A stretch of DNA of 64,000 bases, taken from NCBI RefSeq assembly GCF_000934765.1, contig NZ_JYNN01000014.1, forward strand, positions 16,466 through 80,465, given 5' to 3'. The notes under the pieces are model-generated. The model did not search any database. It worked only from the letters and a program-made list of their open reading frames with translations, and was not told the DNA's origin. Below are positions 18,346 to 27,644 of this stretch, piece after piece. Source of the DNA: Thiomicrospira microaerophila. Lineage in GTDB: Bacteria > Pseudomonadota > Gammaproteobacteria > Thiomicrospirales > Thiomicrospiraceae. The translations under genes and the position numbers were made by a program. Within the stretch, counting starts at the first letter, position 1. Each line of letters starts with the position of its first letter.

Positions 18346-21300
18346 CTAATGATATTCCTTTTGCGCCTTCACCAAATCCATCACTCGCGCAATATCCAAA
18401 TCATAGCCACCCGCTTCCTCCCGAATCGCATTCGCCAACTCACGCTCTTTAAAGCGGTCGCCCACCCAATCGGCTTTTTTTGTGTAACGAATGGCCGCGT
18501 CCAGCTTTGTGACCAGCACTTCATCCTGCCCAAAGTTATCATACAGCGCACGTTTTGCGTCTGAATCCACCGAACTGGGGTAGGGATGATCGGCAGAGGC
18601 TTGCGGTTTTAAAACCTGCTTGGCAAGCTGACGGATTTTCTCCAAATAATCTTGGTAATCGATTGACTGCTGGCGACGCTGTTGAATCAATTCATCCAAC
18701 AACACCGACATCTGTTCGTAGTAACGCGGATTCACCGGGTTTTCATCAACAATTTTTCTGCGCACGTTGTTTTCAATCGTTTCCGCCATCGCCTCCTTTC
18801 CTTGCAGGCCTGGTGGTAACGCCTCAACTAACGCATCCGTGCCTTTTTCAACGACAAACTCAATCATGCCCAACTCTTCGAAGTCGATAATCCTTTCGCT
18901 GTCATCGGCACGAATGTACATATCTAATAGATGGCGCATCGCGGGTTCAAACCGCTTCATCTCGACCAAATCACCGCTGGCCAGCTTGATCTCATCGCGC
19001 ACTTTTTCAAAATGCATCACGTCTTGTTTAATCTGCTCAATTTCCGCAGGCGTAAAACCGGCGGCGGGCATTTCATTCGCCACATTCGCATAGGCTCTGA
19101 GTAGCTTGGCAACCAACTGATACAAACTTAAGCGCAAGGCTTCTTTTTCAGTAATCGCATCTTGAGTTGCATCAGCCGGTGCAACAAAATAATGAAGATA
19201 ATCCGCGGTATCTCTTGGCGCTCTCACCGGCTCGCACAAGCTCTTGACCATTTCTAACGCATCCTCAAGATCCTTACGCGCCTCTTCCAAGCGGTTTTTC
19301 AACAAGCCTTTAACATCGTCCTGATCGTAATCGGCAAACGCGCCCACCGTGTAATCGCTGATCGCCTTATCCAACGAACGAAACAAATCCTTGTAATCAA
19401 CAATATAGCCGTATTCCTTATCATCGCCATCCAACCGATTCACTCGGCAAATCGCTTGAAAAAGATTATGGTCGGCCATTTGTTTATCAATATACAAATA
19501 GGTCGCTGAGGGCGCATCAAAACCGGTTAACAACTTATCCACCACAATCAACAGCCGCATTTGACCCGGCTCTTTGATAAAACGCTGTTTAACAACCTTT
19601 TCAAACTCTTCAACCCGCTTAGCGGCTTCCTCCTCCGGTTGCTCAAAATAATCCGCCAGCATCTTGCGATACAAATCGTATTTGAACAGCTTTTCGGTTA
19701 ACCCCTCGCCGGTTTCCTCACCCTTAATATCCGCCGCACTGGGTTTGTAGCTGGTGACAATCGCACACTTACCCGCCAGATCCGTTTGGCTAAATAGCTC
19801 ATAGGCTTTGCAGGCCTGGTAAACACTGGCGCACACCAACATCGCGTTACCACCGCCATCCTTCAGCCGAGACTTGATTTCCATATCCAACAAAATATCC
19901 GCGACAATTTTTTCTAATCGCGCCTTGCTCGACAACAACTTCTGCATCGAACCCCATTTCTGCTTAATCTGCATTTTACCCAAGTTCGATAAACCGCGTG
20001 TTTTGGCCTCAAACCACTCATCCACTTTCTTTTGCGAACTGATATGCTGATCAATATCGCGTGCTTCATAACGCAAATCCAACACCACACCATCGGCCAC
20101 CGCTTCATCAAACTTATAGGTGTGGATATAACGCCCAAACACCTCCACCGATTTTTTCTTATCCTTTTTCAACAGGGGCGTACCGGTAAAGCCCAAAAAC
20201 AGCGCATTCGGCAGAATCGACTTCATCGCCTCGTGCAACTTGCCGGACTGGGTGCGATGACACTCATCGACAAACACAAACAGATTGCCTTTTGGCACAA
20301 AATCCGATGGCAAACTCGCTTGCAGTTCAACAATAAACTCCTGCGTTGGCCGATCATTTTCTTCATCTTCTGTGGAGCGTCCAAACTTATGCACCAACGA
20401 ACACAATAACCAAGGATTGGGCTCGTTCAAGGTGTTAATCAAATCTGCACCGCTGGTGGTGCGATAAATCGCCTCATCCACCCCGTTAAACACCTTTTCG
20501 ATTTGCTCATCCAATTCGGTGCGGTCGGTCACCAACAACACCCGCGCATTCGGCACATTTTCCCGAATCCACTTCGCCAACCACACCATCGTTAAGCTTT
20601 TGCCTGAGCCTTGGGTATGCCAAATAATACCGCCTTCACGCCGCGCAATAAAACGTTTGGCCTCGTTGATGCCAAAGAATTGATTGTGGCGGCAGGTCTT
20701 TTTCGTCCCCGCATCAAACACCATAAAATCGTGGATAATCTGCAAAAAGCGTTGTTTAGAACAAACACAGCTTAAATGAAAATCCAGCAAAAACGCATAG
20801 GGGTTCTCAACCGGCTCTTTCCATTCTAGGTAATACTTCTCCTTTGTTTGGATCACGCCATAACGCAAACCTTGGGTATCGTTACCGGCCATCACTAATT
20901 GCTGGGTGGTAAAGAAACTGCGGATAAAGTCTTTTTTCTGATTATCTAGGTTTTGATGAATACCCTTCGTCACCGACACCGACGAACGCTTCAACTCCAG
21001 CACACCCAACGCAATCCCATTCACATACAGCACAATATCCGGGCGCTTTTTGTGCTCACCTTGAATCGACACCTCTTCCGCAATCGCAAAATCATTAGCT
21101 TCTGGGTTTTCCCAGTCAATCAACCAAACCGTTTGGTTCTGCTCCCCTGCACCTTCTTTGTCTTTAATCCCATAACGCAGCAGTTGATAAACATCTTTAT
21201 TAGCGTAATAGAGATTTTTGCCCTCGCCCAAGGCGGCGGCCTTATCCAGCTGGCGTAATGCCCGCGTAATCAACGCATCCGACACGCCACGACCCCGCAA

Positions 21301-21444
21301 CCAGTCGGTCACCAGGCCTGGTTCAATATTGCGGTTATCTGCACGATCCTGCCAATCGCCCAAATAGCGATACTTCAGCTCATCCTGAAAAAACTTCACA
21401 ATCCGATTTTGGGTAGCGCGCTCACGCTGGCCGACATTACTCAT
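18346..21444 (-). CDS. hsdR: Type I restriction enzyme R subunit
   Basis: Motor and nuclease subunit of a type I restriction-modification complex; it translocates DNA and cuts unmodified molecules. At 1032 residues it is full length. The nuclease core is at residues 135-155 (RPDIVLYVNGIALGVLELKR), Walker A at about 280 (HTQGSGKSLTMVW), Walker B at VFVDECHRT near 395 and SF2 helicase motif VI at QAICRVNRLDG near 670. The C-terminal 300 residues are helical. It is separated from hsdS by two AlbA_2 genes. The CAGGCCTG palindrome occurs three times in the gene (18805, 19811, 21313). Confidence 0.96.
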   Translation of the reverse strand: MSNVGQRERATQNRIVKFFQDELKYRYLGDWQDRADNRNIEPGLVTDWLRGRGVSDALITRALRQLDKAAALGEGKNLYYANKDVYQLLRYGIKDKEGAGEQNQTVWLIDWENPEANDFAIAEEVSIQGEHKKRPDIVLYVNGIALGVLELKRSSVSVTKGIHQNLDNQKKDFIRSFFTTQQLVMAGNDTQGLRYGVIQTKEKYYLEWKEPVENPYAFLLDFHLSCVCSKQRFLQIIHDFMVFDAGTKKTCRHNQFFGINEAKRFIARREGGIIWHTQGSGKSLTMVWLAKWIRENVPNARVLLVTDRTELDEQIEKVFNGVDEAIYRTTSGADLINTLNEPNPWLLCSLVHKFGRSTEDEENDRPTQEFIVELQASLPSDFVPKGNLFVFVDECHRTQSGKLHEAMKSILPNALFLGFTGTPLLKKDKKKSVEVFGRYIHTYKFDEAVADGVVLDLRYEARDIDQHISSQKKVDEWFEAKTRGLSNLGKMQIKQKWGSMQKLLSSKARLEKIVADILLDMEIKSRLKDGGGNAMLVCASVYQACKAYELFSQTDLAGKCAIVTSYKPSAADIKGEETGEGLTEKLFKYDLYRKMLADYFEQPEEEAAKRVEEFEKVVKQRFIKEPGQMRLLIVVDKLLTGFDAPSATYLYIDKQMADHNLFQAICRVNRLDGDDKEYGYIVDYKDLFRSLDKAISDYTVGAFADYDQDDVKGLLKNRLEEARKDLEDALEMVKSLCEPVRAPRDTADYLHYFVAPADATQDAITEKEALRLSLYQLVAKLLRAYANVANEMPAAGFTPAEIEQIKQDVMHFEKVRDEIKLASGDLVEMKRFEPAMRHLLDMYIRADDSERIIDFEELGMIEFVVEKGTDALVEALPPGLQGKEAMAETIENNVRRKIVDENPVNPRYYEQMSVLLDELIQQRRQQSIDYQDYLEKIRQLAKQVLKPQASADHPYPSSVDSDAKRALYDNFGQDEVLVTKLDAAIRYTKKADWVGDRFKERELANAIREEAGGYDLDIARVMDLVKAQKEYH

Positions 21445-21480
21445 CCCGCCTTCCTTTTATCCAAGTTTCTCACACTCAGT

Positions 21481-21585
21481 CAACCATCGATCAAGCAACG
21501 GTCATACAAATTTATAACTTTAAATTCAATAACTTAAAAACAAAAACAAGGCCTAAAGACCTCAGAAATTCACTTCCAGTCATAC
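21481..21585. repeat. 105-bp direct repeat, copy A
   Basis: Starts CAACCATCGATCAAGCAACG and ends CACTTCCAGTCATAC. It matches copy B (24369-24473) over exactly 105 bp with no gaps and about 12 mismatches by eye. It is the leader in front of hsdR and lies just after the stop of the first AlbA_2 gene. A partial internal echo (CAACGATCATGCAAATT) follows at 21585-21601. Confidence 0.85.
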
Positions 21586-21599
21586 AACGATCATGCAAA

Positions 21600-23072
21600 T
21601 TATGCCCACCAAGGAATGTAACGCATGGCTTTTGTACCCGCATCAGAGTCATAAGGCTTCAATAGCCCTGCATCCACCGTATCCCTTATGATGCGACTGG
21701 CTTGCGCTTGGTTTTTCTGCTCAATTCCAAATCGCTCACGAACAGAACTGTTATTCATCGGCTCACGATTCACATAACGCAAGCAACAATGCAAATAACA
21801 CGCGTGTATCCGCTCTTCCTTGTTCATGTCCGCGAACGTTTTATAGCTAAACAAAATACTGCGTGTATGTTTATCGGTTACTTCAAACACCGGTGCAGGA
21901 AGTTGATACAACTCCGTTTGCGACACCACCTTATCAATGCCCGATCCGCGTTCTTCACAAATCTTGATTCGGCGCATAAACGAGGCTAACGCCTCATTTC
22001 GGCTTTGTGGTGGCGAATCCAAAAAACGCTCAACGGCCACTAAAGGCACACCCGGATTGGTAATCTCCATTCGCGTCTCAAACACTTCAATCATCGGCCC
22101 CGTACCGCTAATCGAAAAATCCTGATGAATAATCGCGTTTGCGACCAACTCACGAATCGCCAACTCTGGATACATCGGTACTTCTTTACGAAATGCACGT
22201 CCAATTTCTTCATTCGACGGCAACAGGGTTTTTAAATAATCAATCAAGCCTTCAAAGCCAACCGCATACCCCTTGTTGCCTTCAAGCTCACGAATGGTCT
22301 CCACACGGCTATTGCCTTTATACTGCACTAAGCGCACCGCTTTTCGCCCTAAATGCTCAAAGCTTTGCAGTTTTTTGGCAAACAAAATCGCACCCAAGTT
22401 GGTGATATGCCAAAAGCCGCCCTGCGCTTCTTTAATCAAACGCTCTGCTTTTAATGCGCTCAAAATACCCGCACGATTATCCGGCAACGGCAGGCCGGTT
22501 AAATCAAAATAAGCCGGATACTCCAACAGCTTGAGCACCTCGTCTGCGCTCACATTTGAGGCGGCATACTGCTGTTCAAACGGCGTTTTATCAAACACCC
22601 GCCACAAGGCACGTTCTTTTTCAGGAAACTCTTTCAGCTTCTTTTTATACGAACCAATTCGAATATACTCAACACCATCAAACTGCACCGGGTTATGGGT
22701 AGCCGGCTGAATTTCCAGAATCACAACCGGTAAATCATCATTTTCACCGGCGTTAAATTCATAAAACCGAAAGTGAATCTTGGGCGACAGTTTTTGCAAC
22801 AACCAGCTTTCCAGTTCCTGCTGTTTGTATTTCTCAACCGATGGTTTGAATGTAGTACCAATCACTTGATGGGTCGCATCATCCACGCCATAAACCAAAT
22901 ACGCACTCTGCTTACCCAACAAAGCGGCAGAATTGGCTAGGGCGGAAATGTATTCACCGATCATTAAAATATCGGCATTATGTTTAAACTCTACCCATTC
23001 GGTTTCTGCTGACAGATGACACAACTCGCGCAACAAACTGCGCAGGTGCTCCAAGCTTAATTCAACCGGCAT
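21600..23072 (-). CDS. AlbA_2 (Schlafen-like) ATP-binding-type regulator
   Basis: A 490-residue protein. The N-terminal 120 residues are an AlbA_2/Schlafen-type domain (TEWVEFKHNADILMIGEYIS, then YLVYGVDDATHQVIGT). Residues 290-370 carry the ATP-binding C-terminal pattern of RecG-like or DUF4062-like regulators (YPELAIRELVANAIIHQDFS, then EERGSGIDKV), and the C-terminus ends in a winged-helix-like region. Such genes are frequent in or near type I restriction loci, but their function is unclear. Together with the next gene it forms a cassette between direct repeats. Confidence 0.8.
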   Translation of the reverse strand: MPVELSLEHLRSLLRELCHLSAETEWVEFKHNADILMIGEYISALANSAALLGKQSAYLVYGVDDATHQVIGTTFKPSVEKYKQQELESWLLQKLSPKIHFRFYEFNAGENDDLPVVILEIQPATHNPVQFDGVEYIRIGSYKKKLKEFPEKERALWRVFDKTPFEQQYAASNVSADEVLKLLEYPAYFDLTGLPLPDNRAGILSALKAERLIKEAQGGFWHITNLGAILFAKKLQSFEHLGRKAVRLVQYKGNSRVETIRELEGNKGYAVGFEGLIDYLKTLLPSNEEIGRAFRKEVPMYPELAIRELVANAIIHQDFSISGTGPMIEVFETRMEITNPGVPLVAVERFLDSPPQSRNEALASFMRRIKICEERGSGIDKVVSQTELYQLPAPVFEVTDKHTRSILFSYKTFADMNKEERIHACYLHCCLRYVNREPMNNSSVRERFGIEQKNQAQASRIIRDTVDAGLLKPYDSDAGTKAMRYIPWWA

Positions 23073-23119
23073 AATGTGCGCCCTCCATAGTTTGGGATTC
23101 TGGCTTAATAAAACGGCTG

Positions 23120-24340
23120 TTAACGATACAAAACCGTTTTCAAATAATCTTCCGTTACAACAAAATCAGGCTGTTTTCCACTCAACTGCATGGTTAAGGG
23201 AATAATTTTAGTTCGAACGCCCATGCCACGATAATCAACATAACCGTAATCACGCAACACCTCCATGATAATCGTATTTCTTGGCGAACGTTGCCCCGCT
23301 TTCATCTTTTCCACCGTCATCGAATTCGGCAAGGCACCCGGACTTATAACTTCAAGACGATCTGCATAACCCGAAACTTCAATTTCAACAAAACGTGTCC
23401 AATCTCGATGTGCCAACGCATTCAACAACGCCTCACGAACCGCCTCAAGCGAATAAAACCATTTGGTTTCACGCCGCAAACCCTTACCAACCTCACCAGA
23501 CTCTTTTGATAAGAAGGGCGTCATGGCATCCATAAAGCGTTCAATAATACCGCCATCAATCAAACGCTTGTCGCCGTTATCAAAATCCCAACGGCCGACC
23601 ATTGGCCCATCAAGAATCTGATCCAATTGCGCCTGATATTCTTTATCGTCCCCCGCAAACGCCATCACGCGCAAACCCGCTTGCTTCAAATAACGGCGCG
23701 GATTTTTACCAAACAACACCAACCCTGCGATGGTGCAACAAACGCTTCCCGCCGCTTCGGTTAAAAAGCCCATACCAAGCAATCTTGCCTGCCACTGTTC
23801 GGCTGTGTTAGGAATATCCGGATCCTGTAAAACATCTCTAACATAATTCAACAATCTCGCCTCATCCAAACAACGCCTATCCGTGCGTGGAACGGGCATC
23901 ACCTCGGTATGCAACATCCCGCCCAACTCAAACAGCCGCATTTGCTGTTCTCTTGTCGCCAATCTCGACGTGCTTCCGACACGAATATAAATCTCTTCCT
24001 TTCCACCGTGGCGCACGACATAAGGTTTTGAAATCCCCATCGGAAAACTCACAACTGCAACCGCTTTTCCATCATCCAACGTAACCTCTTCGTAAAACGG
24101 CAACATCATTGGATGAATCTTGCTTTGAAAAACGTTCATCACCCATTCTTCAAGATCATCTCGTTGAACCCCGCTAATCGTTCCGTCATCTTCAACACCC
24201 AGCAGTATCCGCCCGCCTTGAAAGTTGGCTAATGCCACCACTTCTTTTGCCAGTTGTTCCGGGCGAATATCGTCACGCTTAAACTCAACACCGGAGTTTT
24301 CTCCATTGGCAATCAGTTCCAACAATTCCGCTTTAAACAT
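23120..24340 (-). CDS. AlbA_2 (Schlafen-like) protein
   Basis: A second, distinct AlbA_2 protein of 406 residues. SGVEFKRDDIRPEQLAKEVV near residue 15 and ANFQGGRILLGVEDDGTISG near 38 define the N-terminal domain. VREALLNALAHRDWTRF near 290 and GMGVRTKIIPL near 375 match the C-terminal part of the same architecture as its neighbour. ATG 24340 is chosen because GGGGAG precedes it by 4 nt; the frame is open to 24367. It shares only the domain layout with the 21600-23072 gene and is not a recent duplicate. Confidence 0.8.
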   Translation of the reverse strand: MFKAELLELIANGENSGVEFKRDDIRPEQLAKEVVALANFQGGRILLGVEDDGTISGVQRDDLEEWVMNVFQSKIHPMMLPFYEEVTLDDGKAVAVVSFPMGISKPYVVRHGGKEEIYIRVGSTSRLATREQQMRLFELGGMLHTEVMPVPRTDRRCLDEARLLNYVRDVLQDPDIPNTAEQWQARLLGMGFLTEAAGSVCCTIAGLVLFGKNPRRYLKQAGLRVMAFAGDDKEYQAQLDQILDGPMVGRWDFDNGDKRLIDGGIIERFMDAMTPFLSKESGEVGKGLRRETKWFYSLEAVREALLNALAHRDWTRFVEIEVSGYADRLEVISPGALPNSMTVEKMKAGQRSPRNTIIMEVLRDYGYVDYRGMGVRTKIIPLTMQLSGKQPDFVVTEDYLKTVLYR

Positions 24341-24368
24341 ACCGCTCCCCCAAGGCAATTTCATCAAT

Positions 24369-24473
24369 CAACCATCAATCAAGCAACGGTCATACAAATT
24401 TATAGCTTTAAATTCAGCAAGTTAAAAACAAAAATAAGGCATTAAAACCTCAAAAAACCACTTCCAGTCATAC
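24369..24473. repeat. 105-bp direct repeat, copy B
   Basis: Gap-free match to copy A at 21481-21585. It lies just upstream of the second AlbA_2 gene, so the two repeats bracket both AlbA_2 genes exactly. The layout suggests insertion or amplification by homologous recombination through the hsdR leader. Confidence 0.85.
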
Positions 24474-24507
24474 CTAACGTATGCACACTTCTTTTCTCGT
24501 TTTCTCG

Positions 24508-24528
24508 TTCCCACGCTGTGCGTGGGAA
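24508..24528. repeat. REP-like hairpin, TTCCCACGC type
   Basis: TTCCCACGC and GCGTGGGAA around TGT, the same stem as at 15328-15348. Together with the hairpin at 24628-24652 it occupies the 264-bp gap downstream of hsdS. No gene is visible there. Confidence 0.75.
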
Positions 24529-24627
24529 TGCCAGCCCATTCAAGACAGTAACGAGTAAATTAAACTGACTGTGTAACTTTTTAGCACTGTAAATTACCAG
24601 AAATTCTATTTTACACACCAGCAACAG

Positions 24628-24652
24628 CGCTCCCACGCACAGCGTGGGAGCG
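24628..24652. repeat. REP-like hairpin, CGCTCCCACG type
   Basis: CGCTCCCACGC and GCGTGGGAGCG around ACA. It pairs with the hairpin 100 bp away; the same two hairpin types occur together in the miniature element at 15.2 kb. Confidence 0.75.
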
Positions 24653-24737
24653 AGTTAAAATATCTGCCATCAGCCGGTTTAGTGGCTGATAATCCTTTAC
24701 CTCTCAAAACGGGAACAAAAAACATCCTCGCCATACT

Positions 24738-26069
24738 TCATGACACGCCCTTAACCAAGCGGATTTTACCCGTTAGCAGTTGTTGCATCATGCCTTGTTT
24801 GATTTGGCGGGTTTTGTTGAGGCGTTGTTCAAGGGCTTGGATTTCGCTGTCCATATCCGAGAGGATTTGAGCGATGGCGGTTTGTTCTTCTTTGGATGGC
24901 ATAACAACATACATATTCCGAAGCGTTCCTAATGAAACAAACTTTTGAATCCCTCCATCCATGCTATCCGCTAGATATTCCTGAAAGTGCTTAGACCTAA
25001 TTAACTGAACAAGAAATTCGCCAAGCACGCATTTAGGTTTAAATAATGCAACATTCTTTATACAAAAGCTTGGATCATCTTTCAGTAAAACCGCACTTCC
25101 TACTGTTCCAATCATCGACATAATTATGTCGCCTTTATCAACCTTTGAGCGTTTATTAATCTCATAGGCATCATCAATTGATATAAGTGAGACAGTAGAT
25201 AAATCTAAGATATCATTAATGATGTTCTTAGATGTTACTAACGGAATGCCTTTGTCTCTATATTTTGGCGACTCGTGAGTTCCATCCCTCACATCACATA
25301 TTGATGATAAAGAATCAACCTCCCAATCCTCTGGGATTTCGCCGAGTTCGGTGTGCTTGGTGGTTTTTGGGGTGCCGTCGGGGTGGTGGGCGAATTGCGG
25401 CAAACGAGTTTTGCCGGTGAGCAGTTGTTGCATAGTGGCGGTTTTAATCGCTTGTTTTTTGGCAATCAACTTTTCCTGCTCGCTAATCAACGCATCCACA
25501 TCCGACAACGCCTCCGCAATCGCGGTTTGTTCGTGTTTGGGAGGGATAGAAACCTTTATTGATTGAAAAGCATCATTCGTAATATGAACTTGCGTACTCC
25601 CAACCATTGCTGCATTAGCAAGCTTTCTATATATTGAAGAATTTGAATAATGAATCAAGTAATTAGCTACATTTTCTGAAAGTGCTAAAAACCCATAAAC
25701 ACCTTGAGCAAGAACAAAAAAATCATCTTCAATCATTCTTACCATAAGCCCAATACTTGGACCACTTGGCACTAGATCCCTTAAAACAACAATTGTATAC
25801 AAACTATTAATACAATTCATTGAATGCGCATTTGCATAATTTTTACTACAAAACTGTTGCTCATGTTCTTTAATTTTTAATATGCCGCCAAATGTAACAC
25901 CGCCCTTGGGAAGAACTTTTACCCCACTTTTTGTAAAATCAGACGGTTTTAATGGAGCACCACCACGCAAACCAGTAATCAATGAACCTATCGAGCAAAC
26001 CTCCCAATCCTCCGGGATCACGCCGATTTCTGTCTGTTTGTACCCAGCCGATATCGTTTGTTGGCTCAT
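24738..26069 (-). CDS. hsdS: Type I restriction enzyme specificity subunit
   Basis: Determines the bipartite DNA target of the HsdMS/HsdRMS complex. The 443 residues contain two target-recognition domains, beginning TEIGVIPEDWEV near residue 14 and TELGEIPEDWEV near 240. Each is followed by a conserved helical region (EQTAIAEALSDVDALISEQE near 185, EEQTAIAQILSDMDSEIQAL near 395) ending in MQQLLTGK-RL. The start codon overlaps the DUF1016 stop (TAATG). A near copy of its first 66 bp is present on the far side of the DUF1016 gene. Confidence 0.95.
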   Translation of the reverse strand: MSQQTISAGYKQTEIGVIPEDWEVCSIGSLITGLRGGAPLKPSDFTKSGVKVLPKGGVTFGGILKIKEHEQQFCSKNYANAHSMNCINSLYTIVVLRDLVPSGPSIGLMVRMIEDDFFVLAQGVYGFLALSENVANYLIHYSNSSIYRKLANAAMVGSTQVHITNDAFQSIKVSIPPKHEQTAIAEALSDVDALISEQEKLIAKKQAIKTATMQQLLTGKTRLPQFAHHPDGTPKTTKHTELGEIPEDWEVDSLSSICDVRDGTHESPKYRDKGIPLVTSKNIINDILDLSTVSLISIDDAYEINKRSKVDKGDIIMSMIGTVGSAVLLKDDPSFCIKNVALFKPKCVLGEFLVQLIRSKHFQEYLADSMDGGIQKFVSLGTLRNMYVVMPSKEEQTAIAQILSDMDSEIQALEQRLNKTRQIKQGMMQQLLTGKIRLVKGVS

Positions 26070-26944
26070 TATTCTTCTCCTGCTTGTGTCTGCGCCAAAG
26101 CCAGTTCGAGTTCGCGTTGAAGGCTTTCACGGTCTGGCAAATACAGTTGATACTTTTGACCAATATCTTGATGTTGCACTTCGCCGAGTTTTAAATCAAT
26201 CAATACAAAACAGCGCAGGATGCGATGATAAAACACCAAATCGACTTTGTAATGACGGTTGTTTAGGGTGATGCGATATTGACGACCTACAAAAGTAAAA
26301 CCTTTACCGAGTTCGAGTAGAAACGGTTGCAAGTGATCACAAAGCGCGGTTTCCAGTTGGGTTTCAGAGATCTGATGCGCTTCTGGGATTTTTAAAAACT
26401 CGAAAATATAAGGTTCGCGCAGTAAGTCTGTCGGTTGAGTAACGACTTGCCCAAGTTGCGCTAAACAAAGCAGGCCTGCTTTATCTTTGCTGGCGGCCAA
26501 TCGTAAAAAAAGCTGTGCTTGTTTTTGGCGTTTAAGCTCGGGTACAGACCAGTTTTCTGCAATGGCTTGCTGTTGGTAAAAACCCCGCTCTTGCGGATCA
26601 TCGAGTTTTAACAACTCCACATAATGTGACCAACTCAATTTGTGCGAAGGCTTCGCACTTATTGGATAGGCCAGATAAAACTGTCGCATTCTGATCAGGT
26701 TGCTACGACTAAACCCTTTGCCGTGACGCAGAGTTAAATCTTGTGCTAACTGCTTGAGCAGTGCTTGACCGTATTGCGCACGCTGTTGTCCTTTTTGTTC
26801 AAACTCCACCAAATGCTGACCAATGCACCAATAGGTTTCTATCAGTTGATAATTTACCGCTTGGAGGGCTTGCGTCTGCCCATTCAAATAGGTTTGCGAC
26901 ACCTGTTGAATCAAGGTTTGATACGCATTGTCTTGCAAACTCAT
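26069..26944 (-). CDS. DUF1016 (YhcG-type) PD-(D/E)XK nuclease-like protein
   Basis: A 291-residue protein with the two-part DUF1016 layout. An N-terminal helical domain (TYLNGQTQALQAVNYQLIETYW near residue 20, GKGFSRSNLIRMRQFYLAYP near 78) precedes a C-terminal nuclease-like domain (FTFVGRQYRITLNNRHYKVDLVFYH near 215, FVLIDLKLGEV near 250, giving D...DLK). Such genes are often linked to type I restriction loci. It is translationally coupled to the mosaic mini-gene upstream (ATGA) and to hsdS downstream (TAATG). Confidence 0.88.
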   Translation of the reverse strand: MSLQDNAYQTLIQQVSQTYLNGQTQALQAVNYQLIETYWCIGQHLVEFEQKGQQRAQYGQALLKQLAQDLTLRHGKGFSRSNLIRMRQFYLAYPISAKPSHKLSWSHYVELLKLDDPQERGFYQQQAIAENWSVPELKRQKQAQLFLRLAASKDKAGLLCLAQLGQVVTQPTDLLREPYIFEFLKIPEAHQISETQLETALCDHLQPFLLELGKGFTFVGRQYRITLNNRHYKVDLVFYHRILRCFVLIDLKLGEVQHQDIGQKYQLYLPDRESLQRELELALAQTQAGEE

Positions 26945-27033
26945 ACCCGCAACTCCACAGCTTTAAGGGAATCCTCCGGAATCACGCCGATTTCCGTCTG
27001 TTTGTACCCTGCCGGTATCGTTTGTTGGCTCAT
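26941..27033 (-). pseudogene. 30-codon mosaic: hsdS head joined to an hsdM-like tail
   Basis: The frame reads MSQQTIPAGYKQTEIGVIPED, nearly identical to the first 21 residues of HsdS, then SLKAVELRV-stop. The latter resembles the last residues of HsdM (HLKAMGLRV-stop). The stop overlaps the DUF1016 start as ATGA, just as the true hsdM stop overlaps a DUF1016 remnant at 27825. I read it as the scar of recombination between two hsdM-DUF1016-hsdS units. It may still serve to couple translation of DUF1016. Confidence 0.8.
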
Positions 27034-27067
27034 GGTTGTGCCTCCAAGGCTTGTTGGAAAAACGTCA

Positions 27068-27403
27068 TCATACAATACCTAAAAAGACGGCCAAAGCCGC
27101 ATCAACTTCTTTCAATGTTGCTTTATTGGCAAAGCCAATTTTGCCACCTATTTTTGAACGCAACACCGTCATTGGCTTATCTATCATGATTTGAGAAGAC
27201 TTGAATAGTCCATTGTTTTCATCTGGCTCAACCGTCAATCTGATCAAGGGAGCATCGACAATCTCACTACTCATCAGCAATACCGTAACGCTCGCAAAAG
27301 CATCGCTCAAAAACTTGTCCGATTGAATAATCAACGCAGGTCTAGGCTTGCCAAAATCGCCAGACATCGCAACCAACACAAAATCGCCTCGATTCATTGC
27401 CAT
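27068..27403 (-). CDS. MazF/PemK-type toxin
   Basis: A 111-residue protein of the MazF/PemK endoribonuclease family: MNRGDFVLVAMSGDFGKPRPALIIQSD at the start (GD-v-x-GKPRPA), then SVTVLLMSS, RLTVEPDENNGL and SQIMIDKPMTVLRSK. Toxins of this family cleave mRNA unless bound by the antitoxin. It overlaps the upstream antitoxin gene by 10 bp. The pair may stabilise the surrounding locus, but that role is inference. Confidence 0.9.
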   Translation of the reverse strand: MAMNRGDFVLVAMSGDFGKPRPALIIQSDKFLSDAFASVTVLLMSSEIVDAPLIRLTVEPDENNGLFKSSQIMIDKPMTVLRSKIGGKIGFANKATLKEVDAALAVFLGIV

Positions 27404-27612
27404 GCACTTGCATCATCAAGGGCATCATTCATGAAATCTTGCAGCTCACCATCAGCCTGATCAGCCGCAGCCACAATCCTCATCTGACGTTGGCACTCCC
27501 GCACGAAATCTTCTGTTCTGGTATCTTTAACCCAAATTTGAACGGGACGATAACCAGCAGCACGCAGTTGATCACGATAATTTTGAACACGAACAGCAAC
27601 AGAGGTAGCCAT
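27394..27612 (-). CDS. MazE-family antitoxin (DUF3018)
   Basis: A 72-residue partner of the toxin. The first half (VAVRVQNYRDQLRAAGYRPVQ) matches DUF3018 antitoxins, and the acidic C-terminal half (ADQADGELQDFMNDALDD) is the probable toxin-binding tail. A perfect GTTACATGTAAC dyad lies 21 bp upstream and could be the operator bound by the complex. Confidence 0.88.
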   Translation of the reverse strand: MATSVAVRVQNYRDQLRAAGYRPVQIWVKDTRTEDFVRECQRQMRIVAAADQADGELQDFMNDALDDASAWQ

Positions 27613-27632
27613 GATGATTCTCCTTAAACTTA

Positions 27633-27644
27633 GTTACATGTAAC
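27633..27644. promoter_or_regulatory. Candidate operator of the toxin-antitoxin pair
   Basis: GTTACATGTAAC is a perfect 12-bp dyad 21 bp before the antitoxin start; a further half site (GTAAC) follows at 27649-27653. Toxin-antitoxin pairs are typically autoregulated through such sites. Confidence 0.5.

Noticed and set aside
21600..24340. The two AlbA_2 genes as a recent tandem duplication
   Set aside because: They share only domain layout; the sequences, lengths and C-terminal regions differ too much. Only the flanking 105-bp repeat is a recent duplicate.
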